From Streptomyces genisteinicus (lineage in GTDB: Bacteria; Actinomycetota; Actinomycetes; Streptomycetales; Streptomycetaceae): a stretch of DNA of 64,000 bases. The stretch covers positions 3,734,501 through 3,798,500 of the forward strand of contig NZ_CP060825.1 of NCBI RefSeq assembly GCF_014489615.1, written 5' to 3'. Numbering within the stretch: position 1 is the stretch's first letter; each line of letters begins with the position of its first letter. Below, one piece after another: positions 17,808 through 25,557 of the stretch. Made by a program: the position numbers and the translations under genes. Under the pieces are notes generated by a model that saw only the letters and a program-made list of their open reading frames with translations, ran no database searches and was not told where the DNA came from.

Positions 17808-18833
17808 TCACGCGCCCCGCAGGGCGAAGACGGTCTTGCCGCGGGCGCCGCCGGCACGGTTCTGGGCAAGGGCGTCCGGGGCCTTCTCCAGCGGGAGCTC
17901 GGCGTCCAGGGGCAGGTCGAGACTGCCTTCGGCGGCAGCGGCGGCCAGCGCTTCGAGCAGCGTGGACGAGGCCTGCATCCGGAACGCCACACCCTCCACG
18001 TCGCCGGGAAGCCCGCCCAGCCCCGCTCCCCGCCGGGTGGCGACGGCGACGGCGCCGGGCCGGGCGAGCGCCGCGTGCCGGGCGAAGCCGTCCGCCGTGT
18101 CCGAGACCAGGTCGGCGACGCCGTCGACCCCTTCCGGGCAGGCCGCCCGTACCGCGGCGTCCACGCTCCCGGCGGTGGCGTCCACGACGGTCGTGGCGCC
18201 GAGGTCCCTCATCCGCCGTCGCTCGTCGCCCCGGACGACGGCGACGACGCCGATGCCCCGCCCCGCGGCGAGCCGGGTGAGGCAGCTGCCGACACCGCCC
18301 GCCGCCCCGACGACCAGCAGGGTGCCGCCCCGCCGCACCCCGCTGACCGCGAGGACCTGGGCGGCCGCCGTTCCCGCGGTGGGCAGCGCAGCGGCCGACC
18401 GCAGCGACAGGCCGGCGGGGACCAGGGCGACGGGGCCGTCCTGGTGCACCGACACGTACTCGGCGTAGCTGCCCGCGTGCTCCGGCCGCACCGCCAGGCC
18501 GAAGACCGGGTCGCCGACCCGGAAGCGGCTGTCGCCGGGGCCGACGACGTCGACCCGGCCGGCGAAGTCCGTGCCGAGCACCCGGGGGAAGGCCGCCGCT
18601 CCGGACGAGGCGGACGAGGCGGACGAGGCGGACGAGGCGGACAGGGCGGACGAGGCGGACGGGGCGGTCCTGGCCGGCTCCGTGACCGCCGGGGCGCCGG
18701 CCGCCTGCCAGTCGGCCGGGTTGAGCGCCGCGTACTCCACCTTCACGACGATCTCGCCCTCGGCGGGCTCGGGCTTGGGCACCTGGACGAGTTGCGGCTC
18801 GGCGCCGTGGGAACCGACCGTGACAGCACGCAT
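17808..18833 (-). CDS. zinc-independent medium-chain (quinone-type) oxidoreductase
   Basis: 341 residues of the MDR superfamily. The N-terminal GroES-like domain includes VEYAALNPADWQAAG and the GTDFAGRV motif. The C-terminal Rossmann domain has VVGAAGGVGSCLTRLAAGRG for NADPH binding. It lacks the structural zinc Cys quartet, so a quinone/enone reductase-like role is likely. Oddity: between the first strands of the GroES domain, about residues 55-75, lies a Ser/Ala run (SSALSASSASSASSASSG) encoded by seven 9-bp units, an in-frame microsatellite insertion in a loop. ATG at 18833. Confidence 0.88.
   Translation of the reverse strand: MRAVTVGSHGAEPQLVQVPKPEPAEGEIVVKVEYAALNPADWQAAGAPAVTEPARTAPSASSALSASSASSASSASSGAAAFPRVLGTDFAGRVDVVGPGDSRFRVGDPVFGLAVRPEHAGSYAEYVSVHQDGPVALVPAGLSLRSAAALPTAGTAAAQVLAVSGVRRGGTLLVVGAAGGVGSCLTRLAAGRGIGVVAVVRGDERRRMRDLGATTVVDATAGSVDAAVRAACPEGVDGVADLVSDTADGFARHAALARPGAVAVATRRGAGLGGLPGDVEGVAFRMQASSTLLEALAAAAAEGSLDLPLDAELPLEKAPDALAQNRAGGARGKTVFALRGA
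18603..18665. repeat. 9-bp coding microsatellite (GGACGAGGC x7)
   Basis: Seven contiguous 9-bp units. Units 1-4 and 6 are identical; units 5 and 7 each carry one substitution. It lies inside the oxidoreductase gene, and copy-number change would keep the frame. Confidence 0.9.
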
Positions 18834-18898
18834 CCGCCATGCCTCCCAACACACCGCCCCCGGTCTTTTCGCCTCCTCACTCTGACCCGGCGGACCGG

Positions 18899-19996
18899 TC
18901 AGCGCACGTCGTGCAGTGCGAGGGAGACGAGCAGGGCGCGGTGGTCCGAGCCGGCGAGGTCGAGGAAGCGCGCGGAGCGCACGGAGAAGGCGTCGCCGGC
19001 GAGCACGTGATCGATCTGCGCGCCCAGCGGCCGGGGGAGGCGGGCCGGCCAGGACGGTGTGCCGCCCGCGCCGGCGAGCGCCGCGCTGTCGCGCAGGCCG
19101 CCCCGGTCCAGGATGCGGCGGAACGCGGCGTGGTCGCCGGTGGCGTTGAAGTCGCCCGCCAGCAGGGTGGGCCGGTCCCGGTGTGCGGCGGCCCAGTCGG
19201 CCAGCCGGCCGAGTTCCCGGCGCCAGCCGTCGACCGCGGAGGGCACCGGCGGCAGCGGATGGGCGAGTTGCAGGGTCACCCGGCGCCCTCCGATCTCCGC
19301 GACGGCGCCGGGCATGGCGAGCGTCGCCGGCACCCCGTCGGCCGGTTCCAGCGGATACCGGCTGAGCAGCGCGGAGCCGGCCGCGCCCTCGCCGCCCGCG
19401 GCGAGGCGGTACGGATAGGCGTCGCGGGGCAGCCCCCGCGCCAGGGTGGCGGCGCAGCTGCGCGGGCACTCCTGCACGAACACGATCCCGGGCCGTTCCC
19501 GGCGGACCGCCTCGACCAGCGCCTCGGTCGCCCAGCCGAACTGCACGTTCGCGGTGAGCACGTCGATCCGGGCCGTCACCGGACCGGGCGGGCGGTCGGC
19601 CAGGCCGGTGTCGTAGGGCCTCGCGTACCAGCCGGTGACCGCGAGGACCGTCACCGCCCAGGCCACCAGCAGCGGCCGGCGGCCCAGCAGGGCGAGCAGC
19701 AGGGCGAGACCGGCGGGGACGAGGAGCCAGGGGAGGAAGGCGAGGAGCTGGATCACGGGGGTGACCCCGTCGCTGTCCGCGGCGCGGCAGGCGGCGACGG
19801 CGGTCGGCGGGACCAGCAGGAGGCCCGCGAGCCATGCGGCGGTCCGGCCGCGCGCCCTCGGGGGCGGCGCGGCCTCCGGGGGCGCCGGGACGGGCTGCCG
19901 GGACGCTGGGTGCACTCCGCTCTCCACTCCGGTCCGCGGGCCGGAGCCGCTCCGGCCACCCGCCGTGGCACCGGAACAGCCCGGACACGGGACCAT
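18899..19996 (-). CDS. membrane-anchored endonuclease/exonuclease/phosphatase family protein
   Basis: Up to 365 residues. A Pro/Arg-rich N-terminus is followed by three hydrophobic segments (AAWLAGLLLVPPTAVAA; LLAFLPWLLVPAGLALLLAL; LLVAWAVTVLAVTGW). The extracytoplasmic EEP domain then has DVLTANVQFG, FVQECPR, LLAGDFNATGDHAAFRRI, AQIDHVLAGD and GSDHRALLVSLAL, so the Mg-binding and catalytic Asn, Glu, Asp and His positions are all present. Such proteins hydrolyse phosphodiesters or phosphomonoesters outside the cell; the substrate is unknown. The ATG at 19996 is assumed; a GTG ~26 codons in is possible. Confidence 0.82.
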   Translation of the reverse strand: MVPCPGCSGATAGGRSGSGPRTGVESGVHPASRQPVPAPPEAAPPPRARGRTAAWLAGLLLVPPTAVAACRAADSDGVTPVIQLLAFLPWLLVPAGLALLLALLGRRPLLVAWAVTVLAVTGWYARPYDTGLADRPPGPVTARIDVLTANVQFGWATEALVEAVRRERPGIVFVQECPRSCAATLARGLPRDAYPYRLAAGGEGAAGSALLSRYPLEPADGVPATLAMPGAVAEIGGRRVTLQLAHPLPPVPSAVDGWRRELGRLADWAAAHRDRPTLLAGDFNATGDHAAFRRILDRGGLRDSAALAGAGGTPSWPARLPRPLGAQIDHVLAGDAFSVRSARFLDLAGSDHRALLVSLALHDVR

Positions 19997-20370
19997 CTCG
20001 GTCCTGAGGACGCCTCTCCCGACGAAATCGTTGCGCCTGTGCCGCGCCGGGGCGGCGATGTCCCGGCGCGTGTCGCGTGAATCCGGTGCCGGGGTCGGTG
20101 GCGTGCGCGGGTGTCCGGTGCCGGGGTCGGTGGCGTCGGCGGGTGGCGCGGGAGTCCGGTGCCGTCGCGCCGGAGCGGGCGCGCGGTGTGGGAAGTCCGG
20201 TGCCGTCCGTCGCGCCGGCTCGGCCGGATGGCGCGGGAATGCGGCGCCCGGGACGGCGACCGCGCCCGGTGCCGGGTCGCGGTCGCCGGCATGCGGAGTT
20301 GCCCGCGGGCCCCGACGGGTGTGCCCTGGGATGAGGACGCGCGGGGGTGAGAGGGAAGGAGCTCTGCGCC
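19997..20370. other. intergenic, GGTGCCGGGGTCGGTGG-type repeats
   Basis: No gene seen. 20087-20225 contains repeated TCCGGTGCCG and GGGGTCGGTGGCGT blocks, similar in character to 33150-33400. The last ~60 bp lead into the promoter and RBS of the small membrane protein. Confidence 0.45.
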
Positions 20371-20784
20371 ATGGCCACTCAAGCAGCGATGCCGCACGGT
20401 CGGCGGCGGCACGGGAGGACGACGGAACGGCGGCACCACAATCCGCTCGGCTTCCTCCTGCCCGCCGTGCTCGCGGTGGCGGCCGGCATCTGGGCCGCCT
20501 CCATCCTCCGCTTCCAGGACGGCGGGATCGCGGACGGGGCCCAGTGGCTCGTCGGCATCATCTGCGCCGTCGTCCTGGGCGCACTCGCCTTCGGACTCGG
20601 CCGCATCCAGGACCGCCTGCCGCGTGAGCTGCGGGCTGCGGCGTACGGGGCGCTCACCGGCGCGACCATCGGCTTCCTGACCAGCCTGGCGGGCGGCAGC
20701 GTGCTGCGGTCCGCCGGTATCGGGCTGGCGTGCGGTGTGGCGACGGGACTCGCCATGTTCTACGCCTTCTACGTGCGGGAGTGA
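20371..20784 (+). CDS. small integral membrane protein, unknown function
   Basis: 137 residues. The cytosolic N-terminus is basic and His/Arg-rich (HGRRRHGRTTERRHH), followed by four predicted membrane segments (FLLPAVLAVAAGIWAASIL; WLVGIICAVVLGALAFGL; AAAYGALTGATIGFLTSLAGG; GIGLACGVATGLAMFYAFYV). Start ATG 20371 chosen over the GTG at 20347 because GGAAGGAG ends 9 nt before it. No family recognised. A very long perfect hairpin terminates it. Confidence 0.78.
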   Translation: MATQAAMPHGRRRHGRTTERRHHNPLGFLLPAVLAVAAGIWAASILRFQDGGIADGAQWLVGIICAVVLGALAFGLGRIQDRLPRELRAAAYGALTGATIGFLTSLAGGSVLRSAGIGLACGVATGLAMFYAFYVRE

Positions 20785-20871
20785 CCCCGTCGCACCGCTG
20801 CCGACGGCAGTGCCGGGGGCAGCATCCCGCCCCGGCCCCGGGTGCACCCTGCTGAACCCGGGAGCACCTGC

Positions 20872-20930
20872 CCCCTGACGCGACGCGCGGCCGCCGGACC
20901 GGTTCCGGCGGCCGCGCGTCGCGTCAGGGG
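20872..20930 (+). terminator. exceptionally long perfect hairpin terminator
   Basis: A 27-bp perfect stem (20872-20898 with 20904-20930) and a 5-nt loop, 88 bp after the small membrane protein gene. Confidence 0.75.
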
Positions 20931-20992
20931 CGGGTTCCGCGGCGCGGTCACAGCACGCACCCCGGCCCCGCCGCCGCGCGCCGAGGAACCCG
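20931..20992. promoter_or_regulatory. interrupted inverted repeat before the ABC exporter
   Basis: CGGGTTCC (20931-20938) is matched by GGAACCCG (20985-20992), with further pairing of the adjacent CGGCGCG segments. It could be a leader structure or a second hairpin; function unknown. Confidence 0.3.
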
Positions 20993-21093
20993 CCCCGCGC
21001 CCCCGCGTCCGCACCGGTCCGCACGGCCACCGATGACTTCCCGCGCCGGGGACGGTCTCCACTCCACGACGCAAAGGAACCGAAGGACGGACG

Positions 21094-22065
21094 ATGAGTA
21101 CTGATCTGGCAATCGAGACCTCCGGCCTGGTGAAGGTCTTCGGTGAGAACCGGGCCGTGGACGGCGTCGACCTGCGGGTGGCCGCGGGCACGGTCTACGG
21201 GGTCCTCGGTCCCAACGGCGCGGGCAAGACCACCACCGTGCGGATGCTGGCCACCCTGCTGAGGCCGGACGCGGGCGAGGCCCGCGTCTTCGGCAAGGAC
21301 GTGCGGAAGGACGCCGACGCGGTCCGCAGCCGGGTCAGCCTCACCGGCCAGTACGCCTCCGTCGACGAGGACCTCACCGGCCTGGAGAACCTGATCCTCC
21401 TCGCCCGGCTGCTCGGGCACGCCAGGCCGGCGGCCCGTGAGCGCGCGGCGCAGCTGCTGGAGGCGTTCGGCCTGCGCGAGGCCGCCGACAAGCAGGTGAA
21501 GAACTACTCGGGGGGCATGCGGCGGCGCATCGACATCGCGGCCTCCATCCTCAACACCCCGGACCTGCTCTTCCTCGACGAGCCCACCACCGGCCTCGAC
21601 CCGCGCAGCCGCAACCAGGTCTGGGACATCGTGCGGGCCGTCGTCGCCCAGGGCACGACCGTCCTGCTGACGACCCAGTACCTCGACGAGGCCGACCACC
21701 TGGCCTCCCGGATCGCCGTGATCGACCACGGCAGGGTGATCGCGGAGGGCACCAAGGGCGAGCTGAAGGCGTCCGTCGGCACCGGGGCCGTGCATCTGCG
21801 GCTGCGCGAGGCGGACCAGCGCCCGCAGGCCGAGCGGGTGCTCGCCGCCGCGCTCGGCGCCGAGGTGCTGCTGGACCCCGACCCGGTGGCCCTCACCGCC
21901 CGTGTCGACGCCGGGGGCGGCGACCGGGGCGCGGCCGAGCAGGCCGCCCACGCGCTCGCCGAGCTCGCCCGCAACGGCATCACCGTGGACAACTTCTCGC
22001 TGGGGCAGCCCAGCCTGGACGAGGTCTTCCTCGCCCTGACCGACAAGAAGGGCCAGGCGGCATGA
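21094..22065 (+). CDS. ABC exporter ATP-binding protein (DrrA-like)
   Basis: 323 residues, the nucleotide-binding subunit of a two-component exporter. Walker A GPNGAGKTT, Q-loop LTGQYASVDEDLTG, signature NYSGGMRRRIDIAAS, Walker B LLFLDEPTTGLD and switch His region replaced by LLTTQYLDEADHLA, all as in the daunorubicin-resistance DrrA group, including the DrrA-type C-terminal domain ending LGQPSLDEVFLALT. ATG 21094 with GAAGGAC upstream. It overlaps the permease gene by ATGA, implying translational coupling. Probable substrate: hydrophobic drugs or natural products; no biosynthetic genes lie nearby. Confidence 0.95.
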   Translation: MSTDLAIETSGLVKVFGENRAVDGVDLRVAAGTVYGVLGPNGAGKTTTVRMLATLLRPDAGEARVFGKDVRKDADAVRSRVSLTGQYASVDEDLTGLENLILLARLLGHARPAARERAAQLLEAFGLREAADKQVKNYSGGMRRRIDIAASILNTPDLLFLDEPTTGLDPRSRNQVWDIVRAVVAQGTTVLLTTQYLDEADHLASRIAVIDHGRVIAEGTKGELKASVGTGAVHLRLREADQRPQAERVLAAALGAEVLLDPDPVALTARVDAGGGDRGAAEQAAHALAELARNGITVDNFSLGQPSLDEVFLALTDKKGQAA

Positions 22066-22922
22066 GCACCACGACCACCACCAAGGACACCCTCGCCGAT
22101 GTCGAGCTCGAGGCCCCGCGGGCCGATGAGCTCGCGGCCCTGCTGGTCTCCACGGACCGTCCGCCGCGGCCCAGCGCCCTGTCGGCGTCACTGACGTTCG
22201 GGTGGCGGGCGATGCTCAAGATCAAGCACGTGCCCGAGCAGCTCTTCGACGTCACCGCGTTCCCGATCATGATGGTGCTGATGTACACGTACCTCTTCGG
22301 GGGCGCGATCGCCGGTTCCGTCTCCGACTACATCCAGTTCCTGCTGCCGGGCATCCTCACCATGAGCGTCGTGATGATCACGATGTACACCGGTGTCGCG
22401 GTCAACACGGACATCTCCAAGGGCGTCTTCGACCGCTTCCGGACGCTCCCGATCTGGCGTCCGTCCCCGATGGTCGGCTACCTCCTCGGCGACGTGGTGC
22501 GCTACCTGATCGCGTCCGCCGTGATGCTGGCCGTCGGCATGGTCATCGGCTACCGCGCGGACGGCGGGGTGGCCGGCGTCCTGCTCGGCGTCGTGCTGCT
22601 GATGGTCTTCGCCTTCGCCTTCTCCTGGATCTGGACCATGTTCGGGCTGATGCTGCGCACCGAGAAGTCGGTGATGGGCGTCAGCATGATGGTCATCTTC
22701 CCGCTGACCTTCCTCAGCAACGTCTTCGTCGATCCGCAGACGATGCCGGGCTGGCTCCAGGCCTTCGTGAACAACAGCCCCGTGACCCATGTGGCCACCG
22801 CGGTGCGGGAGTTGATGGCGGGCAACTGGCCCGCGGCGGACATCGCCTGGTCGCTCGGCTGGTCGGCCGTGCTGCTCGTCGTCTTCGGGACCGTCACGAT
22901 GCGGCTCTACAACCGCAAGTGA
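22062..22922 (+). CDS. ABC-2 type permease (DrrB-like)
   Basis: 286 residues, the membrane partner of the preceding ATPase. After a ~60-residue cytosolic N-terminus comes the coupling segment FGWRAMLKIKHVPEQLFDVTAFPIMMVLMYTYLF, then six membrane segments. The ABC-2 signature region is present as FPLTFLSNVFVDPQTMPGWLQAFVNNSPVTH. The start codon overlaps the upstream stop by 4 bp. A tandem-repeat-derived palindromic terminator follows. Confidence 0.95.
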   Translation: MSTTTTTKDTLADVELEAPRADELAALLVSTDRPPRPSALSASLTFGWRAMLKIKHVPEQLFDVTAFPIMMVLMYTYLFGGAIAGSVSDYIQFLLPGILTMSVVMITMYTGVAVNTDISKGVFDRFRTLPIWRPSPMVGYLLGDVVRYLIASAVMLAVGMVIGYRADGGVAGVLLGVVLLMVFAFAFSWIWTMFGLMLRTEKSVMGVSMMVIFPLTFLSNVFVDPQTMPGWLQAFVNNSPVTHVATAVRELMAGNWPAADIAWSLGWSAVLLVVFGTVTMRLYNRK

Positions 22923-22945
22923 GCCGCCGCCCGGGCGTCCGCCCC

Positions 22946-22993
22946 GGCACCTGACCGCTCCGGCACGTGACCGCTCCGGCACGTGACCGCTCC
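22946..22993. repeat. 16-bp tandem repeat x3
   Basis: Three consecutive 16-bp units GGCAC(C/G)TGACCGCTCC at 22946, 22962 and 22978. The last unit forms the left arm of the terminator palindrome that follows. Confidence 0.9.
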
Positions 22994-23014
22994 GGCGCCG
23001 GAGCGGTCACGTGC
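22979..23014. terminator. perfect 36-bp palindrome between convergent genes
   Basis: GCACGTGACCGCTCCGGC (22979-22996) is followed directly by its exact reverse complement (22997-23014). It serves the ABC operon and the convergent universal stress protein gene. Confidence 0.75.
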
Positions 23015-23041
23015 GCTGTGCGTCCGCCCCGCCGCGGGCGG

Positions 23042-23485
23042 TCAGACCTCCGCCTGGCCGCGGACGATCACCACGGGGCACGGTGCGTGCTGCGACAGGT
23101 GGAGGCCGACCGAGCCGAGCAGCGCCGCCTTGAATCCGCTGTACCCGCGGTCGCCGATGACCACGAGGGACGCCCCCTGCGCCCGCTCGATCAGAGCCTG
23201 GGCCGGGTTGCCGATCATCACCTTGCGGGTCACGGACGCCGCGGCCTCGGCGCCGAGCGTCTGCTCCAGGGTGTCGCCGAGGATCGATCCGGCCGTCTGC
23301 TCGGGGTCGAAGTCCGGCGGGAGGGACGGGACCATCGCCGCCCAGCCGGCCGCCGGGTACTCCCAGCTGATGACGGCCTCCAGGGACTCGCCGCTCAGCC
23401 CGGCCTGCCGGACGGCCCACTTCAGCGCCGTGACGGACGGTTCGGAACCGTCCACCCCCACGACGATCCTGCCGGTCCCTGCCAT
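23042..23485 (-). CDS. universal stress protein
   Basis: 147 residues, a single UspA domain: IVVGVDGSEPSVTALKWAV at the N-terminus and the ATP-binding-type motif VVIGDRGYSGFKAALLGSVGLHLSQHAPCPVVIV at the C-terminus (G-x2-G-x9-G-S/T pattern). It probably binds ATP and acts in stress or dormancy. Start ATG 23485 with GGAGGTGG upstream. The longer frame to 23536 overlaps the neighbouring terminator and is rejected. Confidence 0.95.
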   Translation of the reverse strand: MAGTGRIVVGVDGSEPSVTALKWAVRQAGLSGESLEAVISWEYPAAGWAAMVPSLPPDFDPEQTAGSILGDTLEQTLGAEAAASVTRKVMIGNPAQALIERAQGASLVVIGDRGYSGFKAALLGSVGLHLSQHAPCPVVIVRGQAEV

Positions 23486-23502
23486 GCCGCCACCTCCGTG
23501 GA

Positions 23503-23536
23503 TTGCGGGGATGCACCGGTCGATGCACCCCCGCAA
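23503..23536 (-). terminator. terminator of the flavin reductase operon
   Basis: TTGCGGGGATGCA (23503-23515) pairs with 23524-23536, with one mismatch and an 8-nt loop, just past the stop of the leftward FMN reductase gene. Confidence 0.6.
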
Positions 23537-23548
23537 GCCTACGTAAAT

Positions 23549-24157
23549 CTACGCAAACAGGTCGGCAGGGCTCGGCTCCGAGGGGAGGCGTCGTGTTGTC
23601 GTGCCCATCAGCGCCGCCAGTTCGCGGCCGGCCCGCACGATGCGGTCCGGCAGCGTGTCGGTCAGGGCGTCACCCGTGCCGCCCCAGTCCTCCGAGGCCG
23701 CGAACACCGCCGTCGGCACGACCAGGGCCCGCAGGTGGGCGAAGAGCGGGCGCAGCGCGTGCTCCAGCACCAGCGAGTGGCGCGCGGTGCCGCCGGTCGC
23801 CGCGGCGAGGACCGGCATGCCGGTCAGCGCGTCGGGCTCGACGAGGTCGAAGAACGACTTGAACAGCCCGCTGTAGGAGGCCGCGAAGACGGGCGTCACC
23901 GCGACGAGGCCGTCCGCTCCGGTCACCGCCTCCAGCGCCTCCTCCAGGGCGGGCGCGGGGAAGCCGGTGACGAAGTTGTTGGCGACGGCGACCGCCAGGT
24001 CGCGCAGTTCCACGACGCGGACGTCCACCTCCCGCCCGTCCTCCGCCAGTTCGCGGCGCACGGACTCGGTGATCCGGTCGGCGAGCAGCCGCGTCGAGGA
24101 CGGCACGCCGAGTCCGGCGGAGACGACGACGAGCTTCAGGGTCCGGGTGTCCTCCAT
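23549..24157 (-). CDS. NADPH-dependent FMN reductase (CE1759 type)
   Basis: 202 residues, a flavodoxin-like fold: LKLVVVSAGLGVPSSTRLLADRI for FMN phosphate binding, ADGLVAVTPVFAASYSGLFKSFFD and LAAATGGTARHSLVLEHALRPLFAHL. It matches the FMN reductase family that is encoded with luciferase-like monooxygenases and supplies reduced flavin. The ATG at 24157 has AAGGAG 8 nt upstream; the GTG at 24163 is too close to that site. The upstream gene's stop codon is 2 nt before this start, so they form one operon. Confidence 0.92.
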   Translation of the reverse strand: MEDTRTLKLVVVSAGLGVPSSTRLLADRITESVRRELAEDGREVDVRVVELRDLAVAVANNFVTGFPAPALEEALEAVTGADGLVAVTPVFAASYSGLFKSFFDLVEPDALTGMPVLAAATGGTARHSLVLEHALRPLFAHLRALVVPTAVFAASEDWGGTGDALTDTLPDRIVRAGRELAALMGTTTRRLPSEPSPADLFA

Positions 24158-24159
24158 GG

Positions 24160-25290
24160 TCACGACTCCTTCGGGGTGCCGGTGGACGGGCCGGCGGACG
24201 GGCCGGTGGACGCGTCCGCGGACGTGCGGGCGACGGCGGGGTGGAGCGGCGCGGAGTCGGGCACTCCCGCGGGCCGCAGGTTGGCGAACTCCTTGCGCAG
24301 GACCGGGACGACCTCCTCGCCGAGGATGTCGAGCTGTTCGAGCACCGTCTTCAGCGGCAGGCCGGCATGGTCCATCAGGAAGAGCTGGCGCTGGTAGTCG
24401 CCGACCGCCTCGCGGAATCCGAGGGTGCGCTCGACGACCTGCTGGGGCGAACCGACCGTGAGCGGGGTCTGCTCGGTGAAGTCCTCCAGGGACGGGCCGT
24501 GTCCGTAGACCGGCGCGTTGTCGAAGTACGGCCGGAACTCGCGGACCGCGTCCTGCGAGTTCCTGCGCATGAACACCTGGCCGCCGAGGCCCACGATGGC
24601 CTGCTCCGGGCTGCCGTGCCCGTAGAAGGCGTACCGCTTGCGGTAGAGGTCCACCATCTTCCGGGTGTGGGACATGGGCCAGAAGATGTTGTTGTGGAAG
24701 AAGCCGTCACCGTAGTAGGCGGCCTGCTCGGCGATCTCCGGGGAGCGGATCGAGCCGTGCCAGACGAACGGCGGGACGCCGTCCAGCGGGCGCGGCGTGG
24801 ACGTGAAGCCCTGGAGCGGCGTGCGGAACGTGCCCTCCCAGTCGACCACGTCCTCCCTCCACAGCCTGTGGAGGAGCGCGTAGTTCTCGATGGCGAGCGG
24901 AATGCCCTTGCGGATGTCCTGGCCGAACCAGGGGTAGACCGGTCCGGTGTTGCCGCGGCCCATCATCAGGTCGACGCGGCCGTCGGCGATGTGCTGGAGG
25001 TACGCGTAGTCCTCGGCGATCTTCACCGGGTCGTTGGTGGTGATCAGCGTCGTCGAGGTGGAGAGGACCAGCCGGTCGGTGCGGGCGGCGAGGTAGCCGA
25101 GCAGCGTCGTCGGCGAGGAGGGGACGAACGGCGGGTTGTGGTGCTCACCGGTCGCGAAGACGTCCAGGCCGACCTCCTCCGCCTTCTGCGCGATGGCGAG
25201 GGTGGCCTTGATCCGCTCGTGCTCGCTCGGCGTGCGGCCGGTGGTCGGGTCGGTCGTGACGTCGCCGACCGTGAAGATGCCGAACTGCAT
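24160..25290 (-). CDS. LLM-class flavin-dependent oxidoreductase (CE1758 type)
   Basis: 376 residues of the bacterial luciferase-like fold: MQFGIFTVGDV, EEVGLDVFATGEHHNPPFVPSSP, LSTSTTLITTNDPVKIAEDYAYL, GRVDLMMGRGNTG, then DGFFHNNIFWP. It uses FMNH2 from the partner reductase encoded immediately downstream; the substrate is unknown. The ATG at 25290 has AGAGG 8 nt upstream and is preferred over the in-frame GTG at 25299. A TTGAAC/GTTCAA operator lies just upstream. The C-terminal ~30 residues are a Ser/Gly/Pro tail. Confidence 0.92.
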   Translation of the reverse strand: MQFGIFTVGDVTTDPTTGRTPSEHERIKATLAIAQKAEEVGLDVFATGEHHNPPFVPSSPTTLLGYLAARTDRLVLSTSTTLITTNDPVKIAEDYAYLQHIADGRVDLMMGRGNTGPVYPWFGQDIRKGIPLAIENYALLHRLWREDVVDWEGTFRTPLQGFTSTPRPLDGVPPFVWHGSIRSPEIAEQAAYYGDGFFHNNIFWPMSHTRKMVDLYRKRYAFYGHGSPEQAIVGLGGQVFMRRNSQDAVREFRPYFDNAPVYGHGPSLEDFTEQTPLTVGSPQQVVERTLGFREAVGDYQRQLFLMDHAGLPLKTVLEQLDILGEEVVPVLRKEFANLRPAGVPDSAPLHPAVARTSADASTGPSAGPSTGTPKES

Positions 25291-25313
25291 GGCGGTCACC
25301 TCTCGCGTAGTGA

Positions 25314-25339
25314 TTGAACTTTGAACTATGCCCGTTCAA
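25314..25339. promoter_or_regulatory. candidate MarR/HxlR-type operator, TTGAAC repeats
   Basis: TTGAAC (25314-25319), TTGAAC (25321-25326) and GTTCAA (25334-25339); the last two form an inverted repeat with a 7-nt spacer. Located 24-49 bp upstream of the LLM start, in an AT-rich patch. No regulator gene is adjacent. Confidence 0.5.
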
Positions 25340-25458
25340 CCACGACCTCCCGGTTCCTATTCCTGGGTCGGCACACCCTCCTCCCGCGGCCGCCGCCGGT
25401 GCCGGTCCGGGAGGCCCCTGCCGCCCGTCCGTGCCCGTCCGGGCGGCCGCGAACGGCA

Positions 25459-25486
25459 CCGCGGGCCGCCTCCCGGCGGCCCGCGG
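25459..25486 (-). terminator. terminator after the DUF4239 gene
   Basis: CCGCGGGCCGCC-TCCC-GGCGGCCCGCGG, a 12-bp perfect stem with a tetraloop, downstream of the leftward DUF4239 gene. Confidence 0.7.
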
Positions 25487-25557
25487 CGGATCGTCGCGCG
25501 CGGCATCGGCGGACCGGGGCGACGGCTGAGCAGTGCGACGGCGGACCGGGGCGGGTG

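Noticed and set aside
21094..22922. Biosynthetic gene cluster around the DrrAB-like exporter
   Set aside because: Neighbouring genes are a small membrane protein and a universal stress protein; no polyketide, peptide or other biosynthetic enzymes are present.
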